Of a DNA stretch of 64,000 bases, positions 57,600 through 64,000 are shown in pieces. The stretch is from JBBDXI01 sp040902425 (lineage in GTDB: Bacteria > Planctomycetota > Phycisphaerae > Phycisphaerales > UBA1924). The notes beneath the pieces are model-generated. The model was given only the letters and a program-made list of their open reading frames with translations, did no database searches and was not told where the DNA came from. Both the position numbers and the translations under genes were made by a program. The stretch covers positions 1 to 64,000 of the forward strand of contig JBBDXI010000041.1 of the NCBI GenBank assembly GCA_040902425.1. The letters are read 5' to 3'. Position 1 is the first letter of the stretch. Each line of letters starts with the position of its first letter.

Positions 57600-57998
57600 T
57601 TACTCGACGACGGCGAGCAGCTCGCCGCCGAGCCGCTCGGTGCGGCAGGCGCGGTCGCTCTTGACGCCGCGGCTGGTGGAGACGATGGCGATGCCCAGGC
57701 CCTGGAGGGGACGGGGGATCTCCTCGACGCCGGCGTAGACGCGCCGGCCGGGCTTGCTCTGGCGGTCGATCTTGCTGATGAGGACCTCGCCGCGCGGGCC
57801 GTACTTGAGCTTCACGCGGAGCTGGCCCTGCCGCCCGTCCTCGATGACGTCGTAGCCGCCGATGTAGCCCTCGTCGCGCAGGACGTCGGCGATCCCGCGG
57901 CAGACGCGGCTGTTGAGGATGTTGACGGTCTTGCTCTTGTTGCGCACCGCGTTGCGGATGCGGGTGAGCATGTCGGCGATGGGGTCGGTCGAGGGCAT
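57600..57998 (-). CDS. rpsH: 30S ribosomal protein S8
   Basis: S8 is a primary 16S rRNA-binding protein and, in E. coli, the translational repressor of the spc operon. The 132-residue protein has DPIADMLTRIRNAVR, GYIGGYDVIEDG and the C-terminal GIAIVSTSRGVKSDRA. Length fits the family. It lies between rplF and rpsN; the upstream spacer holds a family M palindrome. Confidence 0.96.
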   Translation of the reverse strand: MPSTDPIADMLTRIRNAVRNKSKTVNILNSRVCRGIADVLRDEGYIGGYDVIEDGRQGQLRVKLKYGPRGEVLISKIDRQSKPGRRVYAGVEEIPRPLQGLGIAIVSTSRGVKSDRACRTERLGGELLAVVE

Positions 57999-58050
57999 TG
58001 GGGGGTCCTGTGGTCCTGCCTGCGGTCTGCGTGTCTTTGGTGCCTCGAAC

Positions 58051-58075
58051 CCGGGGCGGGGTCGCCCCGGCTCAC
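58051..58075. repeat. CCGGGGCGGGGTCGCCCCGG palindrome, copy 3 (family M)
   Basis: CCGGGGCG-GGGT-CGCCCCGG followed by CTCAC, in the S8/S14 spacer. It is the same design as 9109-9134. Confidence 0.85.
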
Positions 58076-58079
58076 ATCC

Positions 58080-58265
58080 CTACCAGCTGGCCTTGCGCAT
58101 GCCGGGGATCTTGCCCTCCAGGGCCAGCTTGCGGAGCATGATGCGGCTGATGCGGAACTTGCGGTAGACGCCGCGGGCGCGCCCCGTGAGCTCGCAGCGG
58201 CGCACGATGCGCGAGCTGAACTTGGGCTTGCGGCGGGTCTTGGCCATCTGCGCTTTGGTGGTCAT
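58080..58265 (-). CDS. rpsN: 30S ribosomal protein S14, short form lacking zinc cysteines
   Basis: S14 helps assemble the small-subunit head. The 61-residue length matches the zinc-binding type Z form. The family ends in IPGMRKASW. Of the four cysteines of the zinc site, only the first remains (RRCELTGR). The second is Thr, the third Ser and the fourth Met (RKFRISRIML). So the protein has the short fold but no complete metal site. A second ATG at 58247 is possible. Confidence 0.93.
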   Translation of the reverse strand: MTTKAQMAKTRRKPKFSSRIVRRCELTGRARGVYRKFRISRIMLRKLALEGKIPGMRKASW

Positions 58266-58272
58266 CGGGTCC

Positions 58273-58941
58273 TTACCTCTTACTTCCGGAGCCGGCCGCC
58301 GGCTCCTCTGGCTTGGCGAAGGGGAAGCCCATCTGCTCCAGCACGAACCGGCTGCGCTCGGGCGTGGAGTTGCGGAACGTGAAGTTGATGTTCATGCCGT
58401 GGGTGAACGTCGCCTCGGCCATGTTGATCTCGGGGAACACGCCCTGCTCGGTGATCCCCATGGCGTAGTTGCCCTGCTTGTCGAAGGCGCCGCGGCTGAG
58501 GCCGCGGAAGTCCTTGATGCGGGGCGCGGCCAGGTTGATCAGCCGGTCGAGGAAGCTCCACATCCGGTCGCGCCGGATGGTGACCATGGCGGCGGTCTCG
58601 AGGCCGGAGCGCACCTTGAAGTTGGCGACGCTCTTCTTGGCCTTCTGCACCACGGCCTTCTGGCCGGAGACCTTCTGGATCGTCTCCAGCACGGTGGAGC
58701 GCACGTTGGGGGGGAGCTTGGTCCCGTCGAGGTGCCGCCCCATGTTCACGTTGATCGTGATCTTGTCCAGGCGCGGCTGGGCCATGGGGTTGGTGATCCC
58801 GAACTTCTCGGCCACCGCGGCACGGACCTGCTCGTCGTAGAGGGTCCTGAGGCGCGGCGGGCCGGAGCGCACCATCGCCTCGGCCTCGCCGGGGTGGGGC
58901 TCGCCCTTCTTGGGCTTTCTGGTTTGCGTGTCCTTCGCCAT
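58273..58941 (-). CDS. rplE: 50S ribosomal protein L5
   Basis: L5 binds 5S rRNA and contacts the P-site tRNA. The 222-residue protein has the family core RLDKITINVNMGRHL, GQKAVVQKAKKSVANFKVRSG, FLDRLINLAAPRIKDFRG and the GITEQGVFPEI motif. It carries N- and C-terminal extensions relative to the usual 180 residues. It lies 7 bases before rpsN. Repeat C6 lies in its upstream spacer. Confidence 0.96.
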   Translation of the reverse strand: MAKDTQTRKPKKGEPHPGEAEAMVRSGPPRLRTLYDEQVRAAVAEKFGITNPMAQPRLDKITINVNMGRHLDGTKLPPNVRSTVLETIQKVSGQKAVVQKAKKSVANFKVRSGLETAAMVTIRRDRMWSFLDRLINLAAPRIKDFRGLSRGAFDKQGNYAMGITEQGVFPEINMAEATFTHGMNINFTFRNSTPERSRFVLEQMGFPFAKPEEPAAGSGSKR

Positions 58942-58984
58942 GGTTCTGCTCGGTTTCTTTCTTCTTCGGTGGCTCTTGGAGTGG

Positions 58985-59003
58985 CACAGGCGTCCCGCCT
59001 GTG
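58985..59003. repeat. CACAGGCGTCCCGCCTGTG palindrome, copy 6 (family C)
   Basis: An exact copy of 56494-56512, also preceded by GTGG, in the L24/L5 spacer. Confidence 0.93.
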
Positions 59004-59010
59004 GGCCTTT

Positions 59011-59340
59011 CTACTTGCCGGCGCCCTTGACCATCCCCAGGACCTTCCCGCCCTTGACCGCGACCCGGGCCTTGCTCCCGTCCTTGCGGACCTCGAAACG
59101 CACGCGGGTGGGCTTGCCGTCCACGGCGGGGCTCACGTTGGAGATGTGGATGGGGGCTTCCTTGGTGATGATGCCGCCCTGGTTGTCCCTTGTGGGCTTG
59201 AGGTGCTTGGTGCGGAGGTTGATCCCCTTGACGATGACGCGGTCATCGTCGGGGATGACGCGCAGGATCTCGCCGATCCGGCCGCGGTTCGCCCCGGACG
59301 TGATCACCACCGTGTCGCCTTTGCGTACGTGACGGGCCAT
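59011..59340 (-). CDS. rplX: 50S ribosomal protein L24
   Basis: L24 starts assembly of the large subunit. The 109-residue protein has the KOW motif VRKGDTVVITSGANRGRIGEILRV, then NLRTKHLKPTRDNQGGIITKEAPIHIS. Length is normal. It lies one base past rplN and before rplE, in the standard order. Confidence 0.96.
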   Translation of the reverse strand: MARHVRKGDTVVITSGANRGRIGEILRVIPDDDRVIVKGINLRTKHLKPTRDNQGGIITKEAPIHISNVSPAVDGKPTRVRFEVRKDGSKARVAVKGGKVLGMVKGAGK

Positions 59341-59341
59341 C

Positions 59342-59728
59342 TCACACCACCTCCGAGGCGAGGGACACGATCTTCATGTAGTTCTTCTCGCGCAGCTCGC
59401 GGGCGACGGGCCCGAAGATGCGGGTGCCCTTGGGGTTGCCGTCGTCCTGGATGAGCACGACGGCGTTGCTGTCGAACTTGACGTACGAGCCGTCGCCCCG
59501 GCGGATGGACTTGGTGGTGCGGACCACCACCGCCTTGGACTTGTCGCCGGGCTTCACGTCGGCCCCGGGGAGGGCCTTCTTGATGGAGACGAAGACGCGG
59601 TCGCCGATGTTGGCCACCCGCCGGGTGAACTTCCCCGTCGCCGTCGAGCCGCCGTAGACGCGGATCACGTAGGCGATCTTGGCGCCCGAGTTATCCGCGA
59701 CTTCGCACCTGGTTTCTTGCTGGAGCAT
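59342..59728 (-). CDS. rplN: 50S ribosomal protein L14
   Basis: L14 contributes to the subunit interface. The 128-residue protein starts MLQQETRCEVADNSGAK, with the family segments YVKFDSNAVVLI and GTRIFGPVARELREKNYMKI. The usual length is about 122. It is followed by rplX one base after its stop. Confidence 0.97.
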   Translation of the reverse strand: MLQQETRCEVADNSGAKIAYVIRVYGGSTATGKFTRRVANIGDRVFVSIKKALPGADVKPGDKSKAVVVRTTKSIRRGDGSYVKFDSNAVVLIQDDGNPKGTRIFGPVARELREKNYMKIVSLASEVV

Positions 59729-59780
59729 CGGGCCTTACCGTCCTTCGCCGCGCGGGGCGCGGCCGCTTCGTCGTTGGGGG

Positions 59781-60101
59781 TCAGCTGGCGTGGAGCAGGC
59801 CGCCGTCGCCGCGGGTGACGACGCGGATCACCTTCCAGGTCTTGGTCTTGCTGATGGGGCGGCAGGGGGCGATCTCGACGGTGTCGCCGCTGCGGCTGTC
59901 GTTGGCCTCGTCGTGGGCCTGGATCACGGTCCTGCGCTTCATGTACTTGCCGTACTTGGCGTGGCGGGTCTGGTACTGGACCACCACGGTGCGGGTCTTG
60001 GCCCGCTTGTCGGACTCGACCACGCCGACGAAGCCCGCGAATCGCTTCTCGGTGCCGGCCGCCGCCTTGTCGCCCGCCGGGGCTCTCACTTTGGTCGCCA
60101 T
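59781..60101 (-). CDS. rpsQ: 30S ribosomal protein S17
   Basis: S17 is a primary binding protein of the 16S rRNA 5' domain. The 106-residue protein has FVGVVESDKRAKTRTVVV and SGDTVEIAPCRPISKTKTWKV. It has about 20 extra N-terminal residues relative to the family. It lies between rpmC and rplN. Confidence 0.95.
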   Translation of the reverse strand: MATKVRAPAGDKAAAGTEKRFAGFVGVVESDKRAKTRTVVVQYQTRHAKYGKYMKRRTVIQAHDEANDSRSGDTVEIAPCRPISKTKTWKVIRVVTRGDGGLLHAS

Positions 60102-60116
60102 CGCTGCCTTTCCGTC

Positions 60117-60395
60117 TTACTTCTTCGCCTTGGCGGCGGTTTTCGCCTTCCCGGCGGTCCTGGTGGGGGCCTTCTTCGTGGGGGCGGCCTTGGGCGCCGG
60201 GCCGGTCGGGGCGGCCCGGCGGGTGCGCTCGGTCATGAGCCGGGCGATGTCGCGCCGGACCTTGGTGAACTGGCTGTTGTCCTCGACCTTCTCGGTCACC
60301 GCCTGGGTGCCCAGGGTGAAGAGGCGGGCCCGGAGCCGCTTGAGCTCCGCGCCGATCTCCTCATCGCTCAGGCCCCGTACTTCTTTGCCGTCCAT
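60117..60395 (-). CDS. rpmC: 50S ribosomal protein L29 with basic tail
   Basis: L29 sits near the peptide exit tunnel. The 92-residue protein has LSDEEIGAELKRLRARLFTL and TKVRRDIARLMTE, then a Lys/Ala/Pro-rich tail of about 30 residues (KAAPTKKAPTRTAGKAK) beyond the usual 65. The ATG at 60395 follows AGAGG and is preferred to 60413. The spacer before it is a TGCGTC tandem tract. Confidence 0.93.
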   Translation of the reverse strand: MDGKEVRGLSDEEIGAELKRLRARLFTLGTQAVTEKVEDNSQFTKVRRDIARLMTERTRRAAPTGPAPKAAPTKKAPTRTAGKAKTAAKAKK

Positions 60396-60410
60396 CGCGT
60401 ACCTCTGCTT

Positions 60411-60481
60411 CACTGCGTCACTGGTTCACTGCGTCTCTGCGTCTCTGCGTCTCTGCGTCCACTGCGTCACTGCGTCACTGC
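60411..60481. repeat. CTGCGTC tandem tract in the L16/L29 spacer
   Basis: CACTGCGTCACTGGTTCACT, then CTGCGTCTCTGCGTCTCTGC and more units of CTGCGTC with seven- to ten-base spacing. The spacer between the two genes is almost wholly made of this tract. Confidence 0.8.
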
Positions 60482-60901
60482 TTACACACTCGTCCGCCGG
60501 GTCACGAACCTGGTCTTGACCGGCATCTTCATCGCCACGCGGACCAGGGCCTGCTTGGCGACCGGCTCGGGGACGCCGGCCATCTCGAAGAGCATGGTGC
60601 CGGGCTTGACCCTCGCCGCCCAGTAGTCCACATCCGCCTTGCCGGTGCCCATCCGCGTCTCCAGCGGCTTCTTGCTGATGGGCTTGTTGGGGAACACCCG
60701 GATGAAGAGCTTGCCCTCGCGCTTCACAAAGTGCATGGCGGCGACGCGCCCGGCCTCGATGCAGGTCGCCTTGAGCCAGCACCCCTCCATCGCCTGCAGG
60801 CCGAAGTCGCCGTAGGCGACGTAGTTGCCCTTGGTCGCCTTGCGGGGGCGGACCCGGCGCATCTCCTTGCGGAACTTCACTCGCTTGGGCATCATCGCCA
60901 T
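60482..60901 (-). CDS. rplP: 50S ribosomal protein L16
   Basis: L16 lies by the tRNA-binding sites of the large subunit. The 139-residue protein has MPKRVKFRKEMRRVR, the FGLQAMEGCWLKATCIEAGR block and FIRVFPNKPISKKPLETRMGTGKADVDYWAARV, which binds rRNA. The ATG at 60901, with GGAG upstream, is preferred; ATG 60892 is also plausible. Confidence 0.96.
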   Translation of the reverse strand: MAMMPKRVKFRKEMRRVRPRKATKGNYVAYGDFGLQAMEGCWLKATCIEAGRVAAMHFVKREGKLFIRVFPNKPISKKPLETRMGTGKADVDYWAARVKPGTMLFEMAGVPEPVAKQALVRVAMKMPVKTRFVTRRTSV

Positions 60902-60951
60902 CGGTCAGACTCCAACACAGGCGTGGACGCCCGGGCCACTGGTCCGCGTGA

Positions 60952-61665
60952 TTACCTGCGTCCGCTCGCCCGGCCCCGGCCGCCGGCGGCCGTGCTCTGC
61001 GCCTCGTCCTCGACGGGGGCCGTCCCGTACATGCCCTTGTAGATCCAGACCTTCACGCCGATGACGCCGTAGCTCATCTTCGCCTCGGCGGTGCCGTAGT
61101 CGATGTTGGCCTGGAGCGTCGAGAGCGGGAGGGAGCCCTGGCGGACATCCAGCGTCCGGCTCATCTCGGCCCCGCCCAGGCGCCCGGCGATCATGATCTT
61201 CACGCCCTTGGCGCCGGCGTTCATGGTGCCCTCGGCCCGCATCTTGATGACGCGCCGGAAGGCGGCCCGCTTGTGCAGCTGCTCGGAGACCGCCTCGGCG
61301 ACCAGCTTGGCGTCGAGGTCGGGGTTCTTGACCTCGATCACTGAGATCTTGACCTTCCGCCCGGTCATCAGCATCAGCTCCTCGGTCATCCGGTCGATCT
61401 CCGAGCCCTTGGGGCCGATGACCACGCCGGGGCGGGCCGACTTGATGATGATCACCAGCTCCTCGCGGGTGCGCTCGATGTGGATGTCCGAGACGGCGGC
61501 GTTGGGCCGGTCCTTGGAGCGGTTGAGGCGGCGGTCGAGGAACTCGCGGATCCGCTGGTCCTCGACCAGCAGCTCGCCGTAGAGCGCCTTGGGGGCGTAC
61601 CAGCGGCTCTTGTGAGCCTCGGTGATCCCGACCCGCAGCCCGAATGGGTGAGTTTTCTGTCCCAT
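60952..61665 (-). CDS. rpsC: 30S ribosomal protein S3
   Basis: S3 lies at the mRNA entry site and has helicase activity with S4 and S5. The 237-residue protein has MGQKTHPFGLRVGI, the KH domain with VVIGPKGSEIDRM, and the C-terminal YGVIGVKVWIYKG, then a Gly/Arg-rich tail. Start ATG 61665. It lies 7 bases past rplV. Confidence 0.97.
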   Translation of the reverse strand: MGQKTHPFGLRVGITEAHKSRWYAPKALYGELLVEDQRIREFLDRRLNRSKDRPNAAVSDIHIERTREELVIIIKSARPGVVIGPKGSEIDRMTEELMLMTGRKVKISVIEVKNPDLDAKLVAEAVSEQLHKRAAFRRVIKMRAEGTMNAGAKGVKIMIAGRLGGAEMSRTLDVRQGSLPLSTLQANIDYGTAEAKMSYGVIGVKVWIYKGMYGTAPVEDEAQSTAAGGRGRASGRR

Positions 61666-61672
61666 AGGTTCC

Positions 61673-62218
61673 TTACGCCCTCTCGTGCACGGCGATGGTG
61701 ACGTGGCCCATCCGCTTGATGATGGGGTGCGCACGGCCCCGGTCCTTCGGCTGGAATCGCTTGATCACCGGGCCGGAGTCGATCCGGCTCTCGGCGACGA
61801 ACAGCGCGTTCTCGTCGGCCTCGGCCAGCTGGGCGTCGCTCACGGCGGCCCGCAGGGCCTTGAGCACATCCACCGCGGCCCGCTTGGTGGTGAAGCGCAG
61901 CAGGTTCTCCGCCTCGATCACGTTCCGCCCGCGGATCAGGTCCACCAGCAGCTTGGCCTTGCGCGGGCTGCCCCGGTGGTACTTCACCTGGCTGGTGAAG
62001 CTGGCGATGGCCCTGGGGGCGACGCCGACGGCCGCCGCCAGCTTGGCGACGTCGGTCGCCTTGCAGCGGGGGTGGTCGCGCCCGGCCGTCCAGTTGCGGA
62101 CGGCGGAGAGGGCGTGCTCGCCCTTCAGGCCCGTGCGCTCGACGGACTGGGCGAGCTGCTCGACGCTCACGCCCGCCTGCTTGGCCAGATGCTTCAGTGT
62201 GTCGCCTCGGAGTCTCAC
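61673..62218 (-). CDS. rplV: 50S ribosomal protein L22 fused to an N-terminal HTH-like domain
   Basis: L22 lines the peptide exit tunnel. The C-terminal part (from about residue 76) has the family HRGSPRKAKLLVDLIRG, AESRIDSGPVIKRFQPKDRGRAHPI and MGHVTIAVHE. Residues 1-75 are an added domain with the pattern of a Cro/C1-type helix-turn-helix: LAKQAGVSVEQLA, then AVRNWTAGRDHP and ATDVAKLAAAVGVAP. Bacterial L22 is usually about 110-120 residues; this is 181. The start is a GTG at 62218 with AGAGGA 7 bases upstream. A GTG at 61987 would give a nearly normal L22 but has no visible ribosome site. The domain is inferred from pattern only. Confidence 0.86.
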   Translation of the reverse strand: MRLRGDTLKHLAKQAGVSVEQLAQSVERTGLKGEHALSAVRNWTAGRDHPRCKATDVAKLAAAVGVAPRAIASFTSQVKYHRGSPRKAKLLVDLIRGRNVIEAENLLRFTTKRAAVDVLKALRAAVSDAQLAEADENALFVAESRIDSGPVIKRFQPKDRGRAHPIIKRMGHVTIAVHERA

Positions 62219-62248
62219 GTGCTGGTCCTCTTACTGCGTGCCTTGCGT

Positions 62249-62557
62249 TCAGCCCTTCGACGGGGCCCCGCTCTTCTCGCCGCCCTCGATGCCTTCCTTC
62301 TTGTTCGTGTGGCCGCGGAAGGTCCGGCTGGCCGAGAACTCTCCGAGCTTGTGGCCGACCATGTCCTCGGTGACGAAGACGTCGAGGAAGGCCCGCCCGT
62401 TGTGCACCTTGAAGGTGTGGCCGACGAACTCCGGGACGATGGTGCAGCGGCGGGCCCAGGTCTTGATGGGCTCGCGCCGGTTGCGCTGGTTGAGCTGCTC
62501 CACCTTGCGGAAGAGCTTCTCAACGACGTACGGCCCTTTCTTCAGACTGCGTCCCAT
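62249..62557 (-). CDS. rpsS: 30S ribosomal protein S19
   Basis: S19 contacts 16S rRNA at the head of the small subunit. The 102-residue protein has MGRSLKKGPYVVEKLFRKVE, then IKTWARRCTIVPEFVGHTFKVHNG and HKLGEFSASRTFRGH. Length is near normal. It lies between rplB and rplV. Confidence 0.97.
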   Translation of the reverse strand: MGRSLKKGPYVVEKLFRKVEQLNQRNRREPIKTWARRCTIVPEFVGHTFKVHNGRAFLDVFVTEDMVGHKLGEFSASRTFRGHTNKKEGIEGGEKSGAPSKG

Positions 62558-62575
62558 GTCGTGTTCCTGGTTCCT

Positions 62576-63430
62576 TTACGTGACCTGGCCGTAGCGCTTG
62601 GTGACGCGGCGGCGGATGATCAGCTTGCTGCTGTGCTTGCGGCGGTTGCGGGTGCGCCCGCCCTTGGCGTGGACGCCCGTGGGCCCCGCCGGGGGCCGGT
62701 TGCCCTTGGAGCGGCCCGAGCCGCCGCCCATGGGGTGGGCGTGGTGGCTCTTGGCCATGCCGCGGGTGATGGGCCGGCGGCCCAGCAGGCGGGTGATGCC
62801 GGCCTTGCCCAGGCGCCGCAGGCGGTTGTCGGGGTTGCCGGTCTGGCCGATGGTGGCCCGGCACACGACCGGCACACGCCGGGTCTCGCCGGAGGGGAGC
62901 ACCAGCGTCGCGTAGTCGCCCTCCTTGTTGGAGAGGCGGGCGTAGGTGCCGGCGGAGCGGCACATCTGGGCGCCCTTGCCCGGGACCAGCTCGACGCAGT
63001 GGACATCCAGGCCGGCGGGGATGAGCTTCAGCGGCATGCAGTTGCCGACCGAGGGCTCGATCGACTCGCCGGATGACATCACCGTCTGGCCGGCCCTGAG
63101 ACCATTGGGGGCGATGATGTAGCGCTTGACGCCGTCGGTGTACTCGATGAGGGCGATGTGGGCGGAGCGGTTGGGGTCGTACTCGATGCCGACGACCTTC
63201 CCCTCGATCCCGTCGCGGTCGCGCCGGCGGAAGTCGATGAGGCGGTACATCCGCTTGGCGCCGCCGCCGCGGCCCCGGGAGGTGATGACGCCCCGGTTGT
63301 TCCGGCCGCCCTTCTTGTGGATGGGGGCGAGGAGCGACTTCTCCGGGCGGTCCTTGGTGACCTCGGTGTTCATGTTGACCGAGGCGTTGCGGCGCCCGGC
63401 GCTGGTCGGCTTGTAGATCCTGATCGGCAT
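62576..63430 (-). CDS. rplB: 50S ribosomal protein L2
   Basis: L2 is a core protein needed for peptidyl transferase assembly. The 284-residue protein has KPTSAGRRNASVNM, the GRGGGAKRMYRLIDFRR block, GVHAKGGRTRNRRKH, and the His-containing SHHAHPMGGGSGRSKGN loop. Length is usual (about 275). It lies between rplW and rpsS; a degenerate family C element precedes it. Confidence 0.97.
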   Translation of the reverse strand: MPIRIYKPTSAGRRNASVNMNTEVTKDRPEKSLLAPIHKKGGRNNRGVITSRGRGGGAKRMYRLIDFRRRDRDGIEGKVVGIEYDPNRSAHIALIEYTDGVKRYIIAPNGLRAGQTVMSSGESIEPSVGNCMPLKLIPAGLDVHCVELVPGKGAQMCRSAGTYARLSNKEGDYATLVLPSGETRRVPVVCRATIGQTGNPDNRLRRLGKAGITRLLGRRPITRGMAKSHHAHPMGGGSGRSKGNRPPAGPTGVHAKGGRTRNRRKHSSKLIIRRRVTKRYGQVT

Positions 63431-63445
63431 GGCTTCTTCTCTTCA

Positions 63446-63468
63446 GTGGCGCAGGCGTCCCGCCGGCG
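63446..63468. repeat. Degenerate GTGGCGCAGGCGTCCCGCC element (family C)
   Basis: GTGGCGCAGGCGTCCCGCCG resembles the palindromes at 56494 and 58985 but with a decayed right arm, in the L2/L23 spacer. Confidence 0.6.
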
Positions 63469-63475
63469 GCCTCGG

Positions 63476-63757
63476 TCAGAACAGCTCGATGGTGTCCTCG
63501 GGGTGGAGGCGGACGATGGCCTTCTTGGTGGTGGGCTCGGTGATGACGCCGTACTTCAGCCGGCGCTTCTTGCCCTTGCTGACCATGGTGTTGACGCCGG
63601 TGACGCGGACGTTGTAGAGGTGCTGGACGGCGGCCTTGATCTGGTCCTTGCTGGCGCCGCGGTCGACCTCGAAGGCGTAGCGCTTGCTGCCCTCGTTCAT
63701 CGCGAAGGTGCTCTTCTCGGTGAGGATCGGGCGCTTGACCACGTAGTGGGCTTGCAT
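63476..63757 (-). CDS. rplW: 50S ribosomal protein L23
   Basis: L23 sits at the exit of the peptide tunnel and recruits trigger factor and SRP. The 93-residue protein has VVKRPILTEKSTFAM and YAFEVDRGASKDQIKAAV, with KKAIVRL near the end. The start overlaps the L4 stop as TGATG, so the two are translationally coupled. Confidence 0.95.
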   Translation of the reverse strand: MQAHYVVKRPILTEKSTFAMNEGSKRYAFEVDRGASKDQIKAAVQHLYNVRVTGVNTMVSKGKKRRLKYGVITEPTTKKAIVRLHPEDTIELF

Positions 63758-64000
63758 CAGGCGGCCTCCTGCTTGGCGCGCTTGGGCGCGGCCGGGGCGG
63801 CGGCCCGGCGGCCCATCGGGTTCACCTTCGCCTCCTTGGTGATCTGCGACCAGGGGCCGGCGAGCCAGGCCTCCAGGTCGGCCTTGCCGATCACCAGGTA
63901 GCGGTGGTTGAGCATGTCGAAGCAGTTGAGCTGGTCGGCCCGGCAGATGCTGATGGACTCGACGTTGCGGGCCGAGCGGCGGGCGCCCGCGGCCTGCTCG
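63757..64000 (-). CDS. rplD: 50S ribosomal protein L4, 3' part (cut by window edge)
   Basis: The minus-strand frame entering at the window end reads SARNVESISICRADQLNCFD then MLNHRYLVIGKADLEAWLAG, which is the C-terminal part of L4 (compare ARNIPGV and VYDLLRHD in other bacteria). It has a tail rich in Ala, Lys and Pro (APKRAKQEAA). About 80 residues are inside the window. It overlaps rplW by TGATG. In E. coli L4 also represses the S10 operon. Confidence 0.9.
   Translation of the reverse strand, partial: EQAAGARRSARNVESISICRADQLNCFDMLNHRYLVIGKADLEAWLAGPWSQITKEAKVNPMGRRAAAPAAPKRAKQEAA

Noticed and set aside
60411..60481. Possible CRISPR array
   Set aside because: Units are seven to ten bases without spacers of constant size, so it is a simple tandem tract. 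No cas genes occur in the window.

Overview
This is a very GC-rich bacterial window of 64 kb with three 10-N assembly gaps (4969-4978, 8038-8047, 38692-38701), so it comes from a scaffolded draft or a metagenome bin. Several features suggest a Planctomycetota member, probably Phycisphaerae-like. These are a ribosomal-protein cluster with no L30 gene between S5 and L15, extended r-protein tails, many small zinc-ribbon membrane proteins, a pilin-like N-terminal methylation protein with a large C-terminal domain, a PEP-CTERM-like surface protein, and a very dense set of short palindromic repeats. This placement is inference; no marker phylogeny could be run.

Layout. 1-4.7 kb: a cell-shape operon on the minus strand (mrdA, rodA, rsmG). 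4.9-11.3 kb: a gap-truncated DinB-like gene, folE2, two membrane proteins, a lemA-htpX operon led by a 38-residue membrane peptide, and a multi-pass protein. 11.4-16.2 kb: truB, a GT39 glycosyltransferase, a PAP2 phosphatase and a secreted HAF-repeat protein. 16.2-19.2 kb: a GIY-YIG/DUF4357 protein, tRNA-Ser(GGA) and small membrane proteins. 19.2-24.4 kb: three glycosyltransferases (GT4-GT2-GT4), the last two translationally coupled. 24.5-32.2 kb: a D-3-phosphoglycerate dehydrogenase-like gene, a pilin-like protein, a large secretin and an acidic protein of unknown function. 32.2-34.2 kb: coaX and a short MnmE-like GTPase. 34.3-42.1 kb: a DUF255 thioredoxin-fold protein, then a coupled chain galE - alpha/beta hydrolase - unknown protein, with a VTT-domain membrane protein and lgt. 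42.2-45.4 kb: a MntA/HepT toxin-antitoxin pair, serS and a nitroreductase-like gene. 45.4-53.5 kb: two paralogous lipoproteins, an RluD-type synthase, a TPR-like membrane protein, truD, a bifunctional-nuclease-family protein, nnrE and a GT2 membrane glycosyltransferase. 53.5-64 kb: secY and the S10/spc ribosomal-protein cluster on the minus strand, cut by the window edge inside rplD.

The strongest unexplained signal is a set of short palindromic elements in many sequence families. Many have GTGCCAC/GTGGCAC-type ends. They fill intergenic spacers, including those of the ribosomal-protein operon, and they also lie in frame inside conserved genes (serS, rluD, lgt, the GT39 gene, the MnmE-like gene, htpX), where they add stretches absent from the families. 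Three copies from two sequence families are exactly 90 nt by my reading. This recalls the Rickettsia palindromic elements but appears independent. The second strong signal is an rplV (L22) reading frame with an N-terminal helix-turn-helix-like extension.
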